A stretch of DNA of 52,500 nucleotides, taken from an uncultured Flavobacteriales bacterium (GTDB taxonomy: Bacteria; Bacteroidota; Bacteroidia; CAIKAF01). The DNA lies in NCBI GenBank assembly GCA_903825395.1, contig CAIKAF010000001.1, positions 1 to 52,500 of the forward strand, read 5' to 3'. Positions 32,787 to 41,534 of the stretch are shown in pieces. The translations under genes were made by a program, and so were the position numbers. The notes under the pieces are model-generated. The model was not told the origin of the DNA. It saw only the letters and a list, made by a program, of their open reading frames with translations, and made no database searches. The first letter of the stretch is position 1. Every line of letters begins with the position of its first letter.

Positions 32787-33470
32787 TTACTCCTCTCCCG
32801 ACAGCAAATCCGGCCTTCGCTCTTGGGTACGCTTTAAGGCCTGTTCATGCCGCCAACGTGAAATTTCAGCTTCATGCCCACTTAACAATACATCGGGAAC
32901 AGACATACCCCGCCAACATTCCGGCCGAGTATAGATTGGAGGAGCCAATAATCCATCCTGAAACGAATCCGTTAACGCGCTGGTTTCATCTCCAATGGCT
33001 CCAGGCAATAGCCGATAAATGGAATCGACGACAACTGCCGCTGCCAATTCTCCCCCCGATAACACATAATCACCAATGCTAATTTCCAGAGTAAAATAGC
33101 GGTCACGAATGCGCTGATCTATTCCTTTATAATGACCACAAACCAACAAAAGCCGTTGGCACAGGCTCAACCGATTGGCCAAGGGTTGTTTGTACGGAAC
33201 TCCATCTGGACTCAGATACACGACCTCATCATAGGAGTTTGCGGCCAACAAATCATCTAAGCATTGCGCCAAAGGCTCACAGGCCATAACCATGCCCCCT
33301 CCTCCACCATACGGATAATCATCTACCCGTCGATAATTCCCTTGACCATAATCCCGCAATTGAATTAAATTCAGTTGCGCCAGACCTTTATCCATAACCC
33401 GCTGTGGTATGGAATGGGCCAAAGCCGATTCAATGATTTCCGGAAATAAAGTAACAACATCCACAATCAT
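32787..33470 (-). CDS. trmD: tRNA (guanine-N1)-methyltransferase
   Basis: This 227-residue SPOUT-family enzyme methylates G37 of tRNAs with G36. Typical segments are VTLFPEI at the N-terminus, [25 protein letters not shown], the trefoil knot region [31 protein letters not shown] and the catalytic-side [19 protein letters not shown]-like end (here LLSGHEAEI). A TACATTTC box at 33475-33482 is 4 nt from its ATG, so a leaderless mRNA is likely. rpsP, rimM and rplS, often next to trmD, are absent here. Confidence 0.95.
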   Translation of the reverse strand: MIVDVVTLFPEIIESALAHSIPQRVMDKGLAQLNLIQLRDYGQGNYRRVDDYPYGGGGGMVMACEPLAQCLDDLLAANSYDEVVYLSPDGVPYKQPLANRLSLCQRLLLVCGHYKGIDQRIRDRYFTLEISIGDYVLSGGELAAAVVVDSIYRLLPGAIGDETSALTDSFQDGLLAPPIYTRPECWRGMSVPDVLLSGHEAEISRWRHEQALKRTQERRPDLLSGEE

Positions 33471-33545
33471 GACCGAAATGTACGGAATTAAATTTCGGCC
33501 TCAACCCTCTATGCCATTTGAACTGCATCGATTAAAATCAATTCT

Positions 33546-33559
33546 TACCTTTGAATGTG
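33546..33559 (+). promoter_or_regulatory. Promoter of the subtilase gene
   Basis: TACCTTTG at 33546-33553 matches TAnnTTTG. The ATG at 33560 is 6 nt away and an in-frame GTG at 33557 is 3 nt away. The spacing rules out the in-frame TTG at 33551, which overlaps the element. Confidence 0.6.
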
Positions 33560-36500
33560 ATGTACTTGTTTCGCTTTTTTGCCCTTATTGGTATTGGGGT
33601 TTGTGCGTTCACTTCAACAGTGAGTGCTCAAACAAAAGCTCCTGTTGCATGGTACAACACATGCAGTCCTGCACTAAAAAAGCAGATCGATGCTCTTTCT
33701 CTGCAAGATTCCCTATTCATTTGGTTTAAATCCAATCGCATTCCCCCTGACTCTTCGGCTGCATTTGGTTTTGGCTATGGGTTTTACCGCTGGGAAGGTC
33801 GGTATGGGGATTGGAAATCGTTTGCCAGTGCATTTCCGGTTGAATGGGCAGACCTTGCCCCTACCCCAGGAGAACCCGAAAGCCTACTATCCAATAGCCA
33901 CACAGGCATGACCCGTTGGAATGCCCTGAACAACCTAACCCGATTGGGCCAAGGGATTCGCTTGGGCCTTAACGACGACGGCATGGTGGGCAATCACCCC
34001 GATTTTGGAGAACGACTGAACCAAAGCAACGCTACCTTTACAGGCAATTTATCCGACCATGCCGATCAGCTGGCCGGACTGCTGGCTGGTTCTGGTATGG
34101 TAGAACCCGATGCCCAAGGCTACCTGCCCGAAGCTGAAATTCAAGTGTGGAATTATTCCGTTAACCCCAGTCAGAATTCCGGTTTTTTTGCCTTCCCCGC
34201 GGCCTTGTATTCGGATTCGGTAGTGGTTTTAAACACCTCGTACGGAGACGGTTGCAATGCCGGATATACGGCACTTTCTGCCTTCCTCGACCAACAAATG
34301 GAATTGAGTCCTGAACTTGGTTTGGTTTTTTCGTCCGGAAACGCTGGGAATTCAGATTGCGGTTATGGCGCAGGAACAGGTTGGGGAACCATTACCGGGG
34401 GCCATAAATTGGCTAAAAATGCCCTCGTCATTGGCAACCTTCTAAATTCGAACCAAATCGCACCCTCCAGCAGCAAAGGTCCCTCTACCGACGGCCGAAT
34501 TAAACCAGACTTGGTCGCTCCCGGCAATCTGCTGTACACCACCTCTGGATTTGCTCCAACAGGATATACCTTGCAAAGCGGAAGCTCCCTTTCGGCCACC
34601 GCTGCCACCGCCACCTTTGCCCTTCTTCAACAGGAATATTTAAATCAGCATGGCTCCTTCGCCCCTTCCAATTTAATCCGGGCCTATATGCTAAATACGG
34701 CCCAAGACCTCGGATTGCCAGGACCCGATTTCAGTTATGGTTTTGGGTTACTAAAAACAGATGCAGCCATGAAGGCCCTGCAATTGGGTCAGGATACTTC
34801 CGTGCTCATTCATCCAAGCGACACGCTGTGGATTCCAATCCAAATCCAAGCCAACCCGGGCCAGCTTAAATTTCTAATCTGTTGGAATGATCCCGCCGGT
34901 TCCCCCAGCAACCCAATCCCATTGGTGAACGACATTGACCTGGTGGTTACCAATCCCATTGGAATCCTGAAACAAGCATGGGCGCCAAATCCAAATGCGG
35001 TTTCTCTGCCGGCGCAAGAAGGTCCTGATTATTTGAATACCGTTGAACAGGTTCAGTTCGAACAACCCATGCCTGGACTATATTGGGTTCGCATTACCGC
35101 CAACACAGTCCTTCCTGCCGGTCAGGAAGTCGCTCTTACATGGTGGGGTAGCGATTCACTTTCGTTTTTTAATTCTCCGGTGGCAGGTCAATCTGCCAGC
35201 GCCCAAGATGTTATCTCTGTTGATTTTTATACCCATTCCAACCAAACAAACCTTGAATTCAGTTCAGATTTAGGTCAATCCTGGCAACCCCTTTCCAATG
35301 GATTTTCAGCAGGATTCCACCGCATAGACCATGCCTTAAATTCTGGATTTCAAAGTTTTGGAATCACATACCGGCTCATGCATGCCGGCCAAGAATTGTG
35401 CAGAAGCGTACGACTTCCCATTCTACCCACTGCAGATTCAATACAAATTGACACCTTATGCAGTTCGCGCTTGGTCATGCATTGGAATGGACTTCCTTCG
35501 GTTCCATATTGGTTGATTTATGCCATGACCGATGAAGGCTTTTCGATAGTAGATACAGTTTCGGGCAACCACTGGGCATCCAATCAGGATTGGGGAGGAA
35601 TCCGACGTTGGTGGGCAGTAGCGCCCATGGATATCTGGGGAGGCATCGGAAAACGCTGCCGAGCCATTCCCGCCGGAGATAGCCTAATCCGGTGTTCTGT
35701 AAACACAGATTTGGCCATTCAAGACCTTGCTTATCCTCCGGGAACTGCAATTTCAAGTTGCTTATTAAATGAAGACCTGCCCATTACCTGCGTCATAAAA
35801 AATGAGGGCCAACTCCCATCGGGCTCCTGTTCCCTTACCTTACGCATCAATGGACAGCTATTAACTGTTGATACGCTACCTACCATTAACCCTCAAAGTG
35901 CATTGAACCATACCTTCTCTCAAAAATTCAGTTATTCCGGCCAATCCAACCTGCTGATTGAGGTTTCCATATCCGCCACCAACGACGATGTTTCCTGGAA
36001 CAATGCCATGTCAAAAGAATATACTGTACATGGAACCGCTGAATCTGCCCTGCCCTATTTGGAAACATTCGAAAATTCAACGCTCTGCCCAAATACCAAT
36101 TCCTGCCGTGTTCCTGCCTGTTCAATCGGAAATTCATGGTTCAATGAGCCATCCAACGAATTGGATTGGCGCATATTTAGCGGTTCCACGCCCAGCAATG
36201 GAACAGGGCCAACCACCGACGCCATTCCTGGAACGGGGAGCGGAAAATATGTGTATTTGGAATCCAGCCTCTGTTCTCCTACCTCTTCTCTGGCTTTTGG
36301 TCCCTGCTTCACCGGAACGCCTCAACCTCTACACCTGTACGCTGCATTTCATGCCTTTGGCTCAGATGTCGAATCGATCCAATTGCAGGTGTTGGGGCCC
36401 AACGGAATAGAAAATTCAATCGCATCCTCTCAAGGAAGCCATCCGGGTTGGCAAACCATCCACCAACCGCTTAATCTTATCCCTGGCAAGCCGTATCAAT

Positions 36501-37315
36501 TGTTGCTTAAAGGGTTTACTAATGGAGGAAGCCGGGGTGACCTTGCCTTAGATGCCGTTTGGTTGGACACCCTAGAATGGAATGTACAACCTCAACCCTA
36601 CGCAACAACATGCCAGCTAAATCCAACGCAATTCACATCCATTAACGGCGGTTCCGGAGGCAATCCGGAGTTGACGGTAGTAGATTCATCCCAACAAATT
36701 ATTTTCCAGGGCTGGGTAAATTCAACCAGCATTTCCTTCCAACAAACCGGCCCCCACCAATTTCGCTTTAATCATTCCTCCTTGCCCTATACCTGGCACG
36801 GGAACATTGAGGTTGAAGCCCCTTTAAATTTAGATTTCAGCTGGCAGGAAGTCGGCAATGGAACCATTGTTTTTCAACCCAATGCACCACATCTAACCTT
36901 AAATTGGGAAACGGGCGATGGACAAAGCCATCAGCAAATGGATTCGCTTTCCCACAGTTATCTGCAAAATGGACAATACCTGGTTCATTTGAGCGGTTCC
37001 AATTCATGCGGCTCAGATTCCATCGAGAAATGGATTCAAGTGGTGGGTGTTGGGTTTGAAGAGCCACCCAACACCGAAGCCTGGCTAATCTATCCCAACC
37101 CGGCTATCGATTTTGCCACAGTTCTTGCGGCCCAAGGTGAAGAAATCCTTCAGTTAAGGCTCTTTGATGTGGCAGGCCGATTAATGCTTGAGCAATTCCC
37201 GAATAATCCGGCAGCAGGGCTTTCATTAAGCCAACTTCCTTCCGGATATTATATGGTGGAATGCAAAACAAAAAACCGAAATCTGCTGTTGAAGTTACTG
37301 AAAATCGCCCCATGA
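33560..37315 (+). CDS. Secreted S8 subtilase with T9SS C-terminal sorting domain
   Basis: This 1251-residue multi-domain protease has a signal peptide MYLFRFFALIGIGVCAFTST ending near SAQ. The S8 domain spans about 110-420 with triad Asp139 (NDDGMVGNHPDF), His167 (DHADQLAGLLAG), Ser343 (GSSLSATAA), and oxyanion Asn in SSGNAGNS. The His and Ser motifs deviate from HGT-x-VAG and GTSMSAP. A jelly-roll-like domain (430-530), several Ig/CARDB-like modules and an SDS-type PKD-like module follow. The end is a type A sorting tail: AWLIYPNPAIDFATVLAAQG, LFDVAGRLM, LPSGYYMVE. T9SS cargo crosses the outer membrane and loses this tail. Its stop overlaps the next gene's ATG. Confidence 0.9.
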   Translation: MYLFRFFALIGIGVCAFTSTVSAQTKAPVAWYNTCSPALKKQIDALSLQDSLFIWFKSNRIPPDSSAAFGFGYGFYRWEGRYGDWKSFASAFPVEWADLAPTPGEPESLLSNSHTGMTRWNALNNLTRLGQGIRLGLNDDGMVGNHPDFGERLNQSNATFTGNLSDHADQLAGLLAGSGMVEPDAQGYLPEAEIQVWNYSVNPSQNSGFFAFPAALYSDSVVVLNTSYGDGCNAGYTALSAFLDQQMELSPELGLVFSSGNAGNSDCGYGAGTGWGTITGGHKLAKNALVIGNLLNSNQIAPSSSKGPSTDGRIKPDLVAPGNLLYTTSGFAPTGYTLQSGSSLSATAATATFALLQQEYLNQHGSFAPSNLIRAYMLNTAQDLGLPGPDFSYGFGLLKTDAAMKALQLGQDTSVLIHPSDTLWIPIQIQANPGQLKFLICWNDPAGSPSNPIPLVNDIDLVVTNPIGILKQAWAPNPNAVSLPAQEGPDYLNTVEQVQFEQPMPGLYWVRITANTVLPAGQEVALTWWGSDSLSFFNSPVAGQSASAQDVISVDFYTHSNQTNLEFSSDLGQSWQPLSNGFSAGFHRIDHALNSGFQSFGITYRLMHAGQELCRSVRLPILPTADSIQIDTLCSSRLVMHWNGLPSVPYWLIYAMTDEGFSIVDTVSGNHWASNQDWGGIRRWWAVAPMDIWGGIGKRCRAIPAGDSLIRCSVNTDLAIQDLAYPPGTAISSCLLNEDLPITCVIKNEGQLPSGSCSLTLRINGQLLTVDTLPTINPQSALNHTFSQKFSYSGQSNLLIEVSISATNDDVSWNNAMSKEYTVHGTAESALPYLETFENSTLCPNTNSCRVPACSIGNSWFNEPSNELDWRIFSGSTPSNGTGPTTDAIPGTGSGKYVYLESSLCSPTSSLAFGPCFTGTPQPLHLYAAFHAFGSDVESIQLQVLGPNGIENSIASSQGSHPGWQTIHQPLNLIPGKPYQLLLKGFTNGGSRGDLALDAVWLDTLEWNVQPQPYATTCQLNPTQFTSINGGSGGNPELTVVDSSQQIIFQGWVNSTSISFQQTGPHQFRFNHSSLPYTWHGNIEVEAPLNLDFSWQEVGNGTIVFQPNAPHLTLNWETGDGQSHQQMDSLSHSYLQNGQYLVHLSGSNSCGSDSIEKWIQVVGVGFEEPPNTEAWLIYPNPAIDFATVLAAQGEEILQLRLFDVAGRLMLEQFPNNPAAGLSLSQLPSGYYMVECKTKNRNLLLKLLKIAP

Positions 37316-37863
37316 AATTTATTTCTGAACGCATAGGATTTGAACAGAGCGAAGAAGGGCTTACCATTCGCATAAAAGCATCAAAACCTGGAGACATCCA
37401 AAAACTCAATATCATGAAAGTCTGGATTGTGGCATGGTCAGCATCCGGCTTGCTGATTGGCTCTGCGCTGTTTTTAGACTATCCTTCCGATTTAAAAATT
37501 TACTTGGCTGTTTTCTTGGCTTTTTGGGCCTATTTTTTAGTAAAAATCACCCGTGCTTATTACTTCAGAAAGTATGGGATTGAAACACTCTATTTAAATG
37601 GAGACCAATGCATGTTAAGGCGCGATGTGCATGGAAGATCCGGAAAGCCTTATTTTTTTAGAATTAAAGAAAAAAATGCCTTTCGTTGGTTAAATAAACA
37701 GCAAAAAGGGGCTTGGTTTTATGATTCGTTCTGGGTTGATTCAGGCGGAAATTGTGGATTTGGAAAACCCGGTGCAGAATATCGATTTGGTCTTCAACTT
37801 GAAGAAACCGAAGGGAAGGCCTTGGTTAAAATGCTCAATAAAGAACTTAAAATTACGGCTTAG
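37312..37863 (+). CDS. Small inner-membrane protein of unknown function
   Basis: The 183-residue frame starts at ATG 37312 (MKFISERIGFE), overlapping the subtilase TGA; a start at 37261 would lie within that gene. Two adjacent membrane helices are visible, near residues 37-58 (IVAWSASGLLIGSALFLDY) and 62-82 (IYLAVFLAFWAYFLV). The remainder is a cytoplasmic, charged, beta-rich domain (FRIKEKNAFRWLN, GAWFYDSFWVDS). I recognise no family. The overlap suggests co-translation with the exported protease, but a link in function is only a guess. It converges with the TrmH gene, sharing 4 bp. Confidence 0.7.
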   Translation: MKFISERIGFEQSEEGLTIRIKASKPGDIQKLNIMKVWIVAWSASGLLIGSALFLDYPSDLKIYLAVFLAFWAYFLVKITRAYYFRKYGIETLYLNGDQCMLRRDVHGRSGKPYFFRIKEKNAFRWLNKQQKGAWFYDSFWVDSGGNCGFGKPGAEYRFGLQLEETEGKALVKMLNKELKITA

Positions 37864-38609
37864 TCAAAAAAATGATGGCCTAAAATAAGGGCCAATGCAG
37901 TTGCTGCATTTAAACTCTCGGGGGCATCAATTTCGCCAAAATATGGAATGAAAATGGCGTCTCCCATCTCAGCGATTTCTGAACGAACTCCCCTACCCTC
38001 ACTTCCAATTACCCAGGCTACCTGAGCTGAATCTAGACGCTGCTTTTTAAGCATCGATTCTCCTCCCAAAGCCGCAACCAAGAATCGGATTTGACTTCGG
38101 TCTTTCCAATCTCTTAATTCCGCCGTATCTAACGTGTGTATATGTAAGGCCGCTACACTCCCCATGCTCGCTTGCACCACTTTTGGTGCGAAGGCATCTG
38201 CTGTTCCTTTCAATAAAATAATATGCTGCAGCCCAAACCAATGGCATGTTCTAAGCATGGTGCCTAAATTCCCGGGGTCTTGAATTCCATCCAATACCAC
38301 AACCGGCCCCTGTTCTGTCAAGGCCACCGGCTTGGGAATAGCGAAAACAGCCAACATCCCACTCGGATTATCGAGAAACGACAAACCGGAATCGGGAAGC
38401 AAATACAATGGAAACCGATCGGCAATCCAAGGTTTTACCTGTTCTATCTGCTTTGATTCTACAGCAATCCATTCAGGACTCCAGCCAAAGCGCACGCAAT
38501 CTGAAATGCACTTAAACCCTTCCGCAGCACATAGTCCGCTTTCCTGCCTGAATTTTTTGTCTGACAAGCGACGAAAAAGAGCTTGCTTGGCCTTGGAGAG
38601 TTCTTCCAT
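37860..38609 (-). CDS. TrmH/SpoU-family RNA 2'-O-methyltransferase
   Basis: The 249-residue protein has an N-terminal substrate-binding part and a SPOUT domain with the three SpoU motifs: DPGNLGTMLRT (motif 1), AWVIGSEGRGV (motif 2) and IPYFGEIDAPESLNAATALA (motif 3). It uses S-adenosylmethionine to methylate a ribose 2'-OH in rRNA or tRNA; the exact base is not predictable. A TATCTTTG promoter element at 38614-38621 lies 4 nt before its ATG, so the mRNA is probably leaderless. The divergent TamL gene starts 131 bp away. Confidence 0.92.
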   Translation of the reverse strand: MEELSKAKQALFRRLSDKKFRQESGLCAAEGFKCISDCVRFGWSPEWIAVESKQIEQVKPWIADRFPLYLLPDSGLSFLDNPSGMLAVFAIPKPVALTEQGPVVVLDGIQDPGNLGTMLRTCHWFGLQHIILLKGTADAFAPKVVQASMGSVAALHIHTLDTAELRDWKDRSQIRFLVAALGGESMLKKQRLDSAQVAWVIGSEGRGVRSEIAEMGDAIFIPYFGEIDAPESLNAATALALILGHHFFD

Positions 38610-38621
38610 ATGTCAAAGATA
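38610..38621 (-). promoter_or_regulatory. Promoter of the TrmH-family gene, predicted leaderless
   Basis: On the minus strand TATCTTTG (38614-38621) is a full TAnnTTTG match with 4 nt (ACAT) to the ATG at 38609. Confidence 0.6.
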
Positions 38622-38728
38622 AACCCCCTTTTGGTTTTGACTCCTTCTTCAATGCGTGAGACTTTAAATTTTGATGCAATTATATACCTATTCCGTTCTA
38701 TTCCGCTACATACCACATTGAATTGGAT

Positions 38729-38740
38729 TACCTTCGCAGT
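38729..38740 (+). promoter_or_regulatory. Promoter of the TamL-like gene, predicted leaderless
   Basis: TACCTTCG at 38729-38736 is one base from TAnnTTTG and lies 4 nt before the ATG at 38741. It overlaps an upstream in-frame TTG (38723), which therefore is unlikely to be the start. Confidence 0.5.
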
Positions 38741-41236
38741 ATGTATTGTGCCATAAAAAGCAAGACTTGTGCCTGGTTTTCCGCCCTTGGAATTCTTGCT
38801 TTTTTGAGCTTCTGGAGTTGTTCCCCAACCCGCCGTCTACAGCAAAATGAGTATTTGCTTAAAAAACAATCGGTCATTGAACTCCATGCAAAACAACGCT
38901 ACTCAGATAACATCGAAGAACTTTTAACTCCTCTTCCCAACAAAAAAGTGTTCGGCATTTGGAGATTCTACCTACAAATTCATGAACTCCCAAATCCAAA
39001 TAAGGTAGCCGAAAAAAGAGAAAAGCTCAATTTGCGGCGAGACTCCCTAAATCAAATCATCCGGAAAAAAAATCAAGTTCGAATCAACCTTGGGAAAAAA
39101 CCAAAAGCACTTCTAAGCGAAAGCCCTACCTTCAGTGAATGGCTTATGAAAATCGGGGAAGCCCCAGTTTTACTCGATTCCGCTCGGATAGAACGCAACA
39201 AAAAACAACTCACCCAATTTCTGAAAAACCATGGGTATTTCAGAGCCACTGTGTCCGATTCAATCGCATTCCACCCCAAACACAAAAAGGCGGAGGTTTT
39301 GTATTTAATTCATCGGGGACCTGCCTATTACATCAATAAGGTAAAAACAGACATAGAGGATCCTACCCTGGAATGGCTGAATGAAAAACACCGGTATTTA
39401 AGTCCATTAAACCTAAGACCCGGACAAGAAATTCGTTTTGACTTGGATGCCATGGACGCCGAACGAGAACGCCTGGTCAGCATTTTCAGGGACGCCGGAT
39501 TTTATTTGATGGATAAAAACGACATCCTGTTTTGGGCAGATACGCTCAAAGAATCCGGGAAAATTGAACTCACCCTAAATATCGATAATCCAAATGCCCG
39601 CATTGCCTACAAAGGAGATTCCATTCTTTTAGACCACCACCCCCGTTTTATCATTGGGGATGTGCGCATTGCAACCCATGCCGGCATGGATAAATCCGGA
39701 ACCCGCCTCGCCGATTCCATAATTACCCCAGATTTCTCGCTCCATTTTAACAAAAAACCCGAAATCCGAGCAAAACCACTGGGCAAAAGCCTTTACCTAA
39801 ATTCAGGCTCACTTTACCATCCACGAGATGAAGAACGTACCCGCAGCGCCTTAAACGATTTGAAGGTGTTTCGATATGTACACCTTCGGTTTAAACCCAG
39901 AATCAGCGGAGAACGCATCGATACCCTCGATACTGAAATTGAATTGGCTCCACTCTCGCATCAAAGCATTTCTACCGATTTGCAAGGCACCAATACCGAT
40001 GGGAACTTGGGTGTAAGCCTTGGCGCAGCATACACCAATCGAAATATTTTCAAAGGAGCTGAAATCCTCGAATTCAGAATCAATGCTGGTGCTGAAATCC
40101 AAGTACTTCAAGGAGATAGCCTAGACGTTCAACAAGGAACGCTACCCTTCAATACCCTTGAGCTGGGAGGGCAACTCTCACTTTCAACACCCAGATTTTT
40201 GGCACCTTTTGCCTTAAGCAAATGGGCAAAACCCAGAACCAGAGCCATGCTGTCCATCAATTATCAGAACAGACCCGATTACGACCGAACGGTTTCTTCA
40301 TTTTTATTCGGGTACGAATGGCTGGAGCCCCCTTCTCAAAAACCATGGATCAACAGAAACTACAGCTTTTTCTATCAGGTTAATTTGGCTGAAATCAGCT
40401 TAATCAACATCAACAAAACCACGGCTTTCGAAGAGTTTTTGGAGGAAACTGGCGATTTATTCGTGAAAAACAGCTTTCGCCAACACTACATTCAAGCCAC
40501 CTCTGTCTCCGTTTCCTTCTCCCGAAATTCCCGGCGCAAAAATGGCCCTAGATTGTTTTCCAGATTTAATGTTCAAGCCGGCGGCAATTTGTTAAGCCTT
40601 GGATATCAATTATTTTCCCCTCAATCCGCTGATTCATTGGGGCAATTTTCAATTTTCGGAATTCGCTTCGCACAGTATTTCAGGTCGGAAATTGACGTTC
40701 GATATTTCCTTCCTCTTGCGCCCAAATATCAATTCGCATTCCGCGGGTTTATCGGCTTTGGCCGAGCATTCGGAAATACCCAGGTTCTTCCCTTTGAAAA
40801 AAGCTTTTTCGCGGGGGGCGCAAACGACTTAAGAGCTTGGCTACCCCGAAGCTTAGGACCGGGCTCCTACCAACAATCCAGCAGTGGACGCGTTGACCAA
40901 GTCGGCGAAATCAAATTGCTGGGGCAAGCCGAATATCGATTCCCCATTTACAGCTACTTGGAAGGAGCTCTATTCGCCGATTTTGGCAACATCTGGCTTA
41001 GCCGACCCGACCCCAACCGTCCACAGGGCGAATTTGCATGGGATCGGTTTTGGCATGAATTTGCGCTCGGTTCCGGCATTGGACTACGTCTAAATCTCGG
41101 CTTCTTCATCTTCCGCGCCGATTTCGCCATCCCCATGCGCGACCCCACCCAACCCGCCGACCAACGCTGGGTCATCAGCCGGCTCAAACTTCCCGAAGAT
41201 CTCAGAATTAATATTGGCATCGGATATCCATTCTAA
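38741..41236 (+). CDS. TamL-like Omp85 outer-membrane lipoprotein
   Basis: This 831-residue Omp85/BamA-superfamily protein has a hydrophobic N-terminus ending in a candidate lipobox (SFWSC, Cys27), as in TamL, the lipid-anchored TamA of Bacteroidota. Residues about 30-400 hold POTRA-like modules (e.g. FLKNHGYFRATVSDSIAFHP, VFRYVHLRFKPRISGERIDT). The rest is a 16-strand barrel with EILEFRINAGAEIQ, the lid-lock FFAGGANDLRAW in the VRGF position, and a final strand DLRINIGIGYPF. With TamB (23092) it is expected to form the translocation and assembly module. A structured repeat follows its stop. Confidence 0.87.
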   Translation: MYCAIKSKTCAWFSALGILAFLSFWSCSPTRRLQQNEYLLKKQSVIELHAKQRYSDNIEELLTPLPNKKVFGIWRFYLQIHELPNPNKVAEKREKLNLRRDSLNQIIRKKNQVRINLGKKPKALLSESPTFSEWLMKIGEAPVLLDSARIERNKKQLTQFLKNHGYFRATVSDSIAFHPKHKKAEVLYLIHRGPAYYINKVKTDIEDPTLEWLNEKHRYLSPLNLRPGQEIRFDLDAMDAERERLVSIFRDAGFYLMDKNDILFWADTLKESGKIELTLNIDNPNARIAYKGDSILLDHHPRFIIGDVRIATHAGMDKSGTRLADSIITPDFSLHFNKKPEIRAKPLGKSLYLNSGSLYHPRDEERTRSALNDLKVFRYVHLRFKPRISGERIDTLDTEIELAPLSHQSISTDLQGTNTDGNLGVSLGAAYTNRNIFKGAEILEFRINAGAEIQVLQGDSLDVQQGTLPFNTLELGGQLSLSTPRFLAPFALSKWAKPRTRAMLSINYQNRPDYDRTVSSFLFGYEWLEPPSQKPWINRNYSFFYQVNLAEISLININKTTAFEEFLEETGDLFVKNSFRQHYIQATSVSVSFSRNSRRKNGPRLFSRFNVQAGGNLLSLGYQLFSPQSADSLGQFSIFGIRFAQYFRSEIDVRYFLPLAPKYQFAFRGFIGFGRAFGNTQVLPFEKSFFAGGANDLRAWLPRSLGPGSYQQSSSGRVDQVGEIKLLGQAEYRFPIYSYLEGALFADFGNIWLSRPDPNRPQGEFAWDRFWHEFALGSGIGLRLNLGFFIFRADFAIPMRDPTQPADQRWVISRLKLPEDLRINIGIGYPF

Positions 41237-41261
41237 TTCCTTTAAAATCAAGTTTTTAATA

Positions 41262-41418
41262 CTATTTCTGGGGCGGCGAACGGGCTTTCAACGGTAGTCC
41301 GCACCGGCAGCTGGGCGGTCCAGCGGGCTTACGGTGGCTTTCAAGGTCGCCTCCGCACCACGCGGACCGCGCAGCTGCCGTTTTGCGGGCTACCCGTTTC
41401 AATCCCTGCCGCAAGGCC
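41262..41418 (-). repeat. Structured intergenic repeat, copy C (- orientation)
   Basis: Read on the minus strand it opens GCGGCAGGGATTGAAACGGG and ends GAAAGCCCGTTCGCCGCCCC. The stem pairs ACGGCAGCTG with CAGCTGCCGGT and GCGGTCC with GGACCGC. The core GGCGACCTTGAAAGCCACCG is shared with A and B. It lies downstream of the TamL-like gene and before the metal-transporter promoter. Confidence 0.75.
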
Positions 41419-41488
41419 AAATCAATACCTGAACCTTTTAATTCTAAACTTGTGTTTATCAGGTATTTCATAATGCCCAGTTCCAATA

Positions 41489-41520
41489 TTTAGATTAACC
41501 TAAATTTTTCTTTATATTTG
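41489..41520 (+). promoter_or_regulatory. DtxR/MntR-type operator and promoter of the metal transporter operon
   Basis: TTTAGATTAACCTAAA (41489-41504) is a 16-bp near-perfect palindrome (one mismatched pair) that resembles boxes bound by DtxR/MntR-family repressors. It ends 8 bp before the -7 element TATATTTG (41513-41520), so a bound repressor would block RNA polymerase. The DtxR-family regulator encoded at 45254-45919 is the obvious candidate to bind it. The assignment is inferred from position and symmetry. Confidence 0.65.
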
Positions 41521-41534
41521 GGTAAATTTCAGTT

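Noticed and set aside
16087-41418. CRISPR array or tRNA remnants, suggested by recurring GGCAGGGATTGAA
   Set aside because: The copies are kilobases apart with no regular spacers, and the sequence does not fold as a cloverleaf; a dispersed structured repeat explains it.
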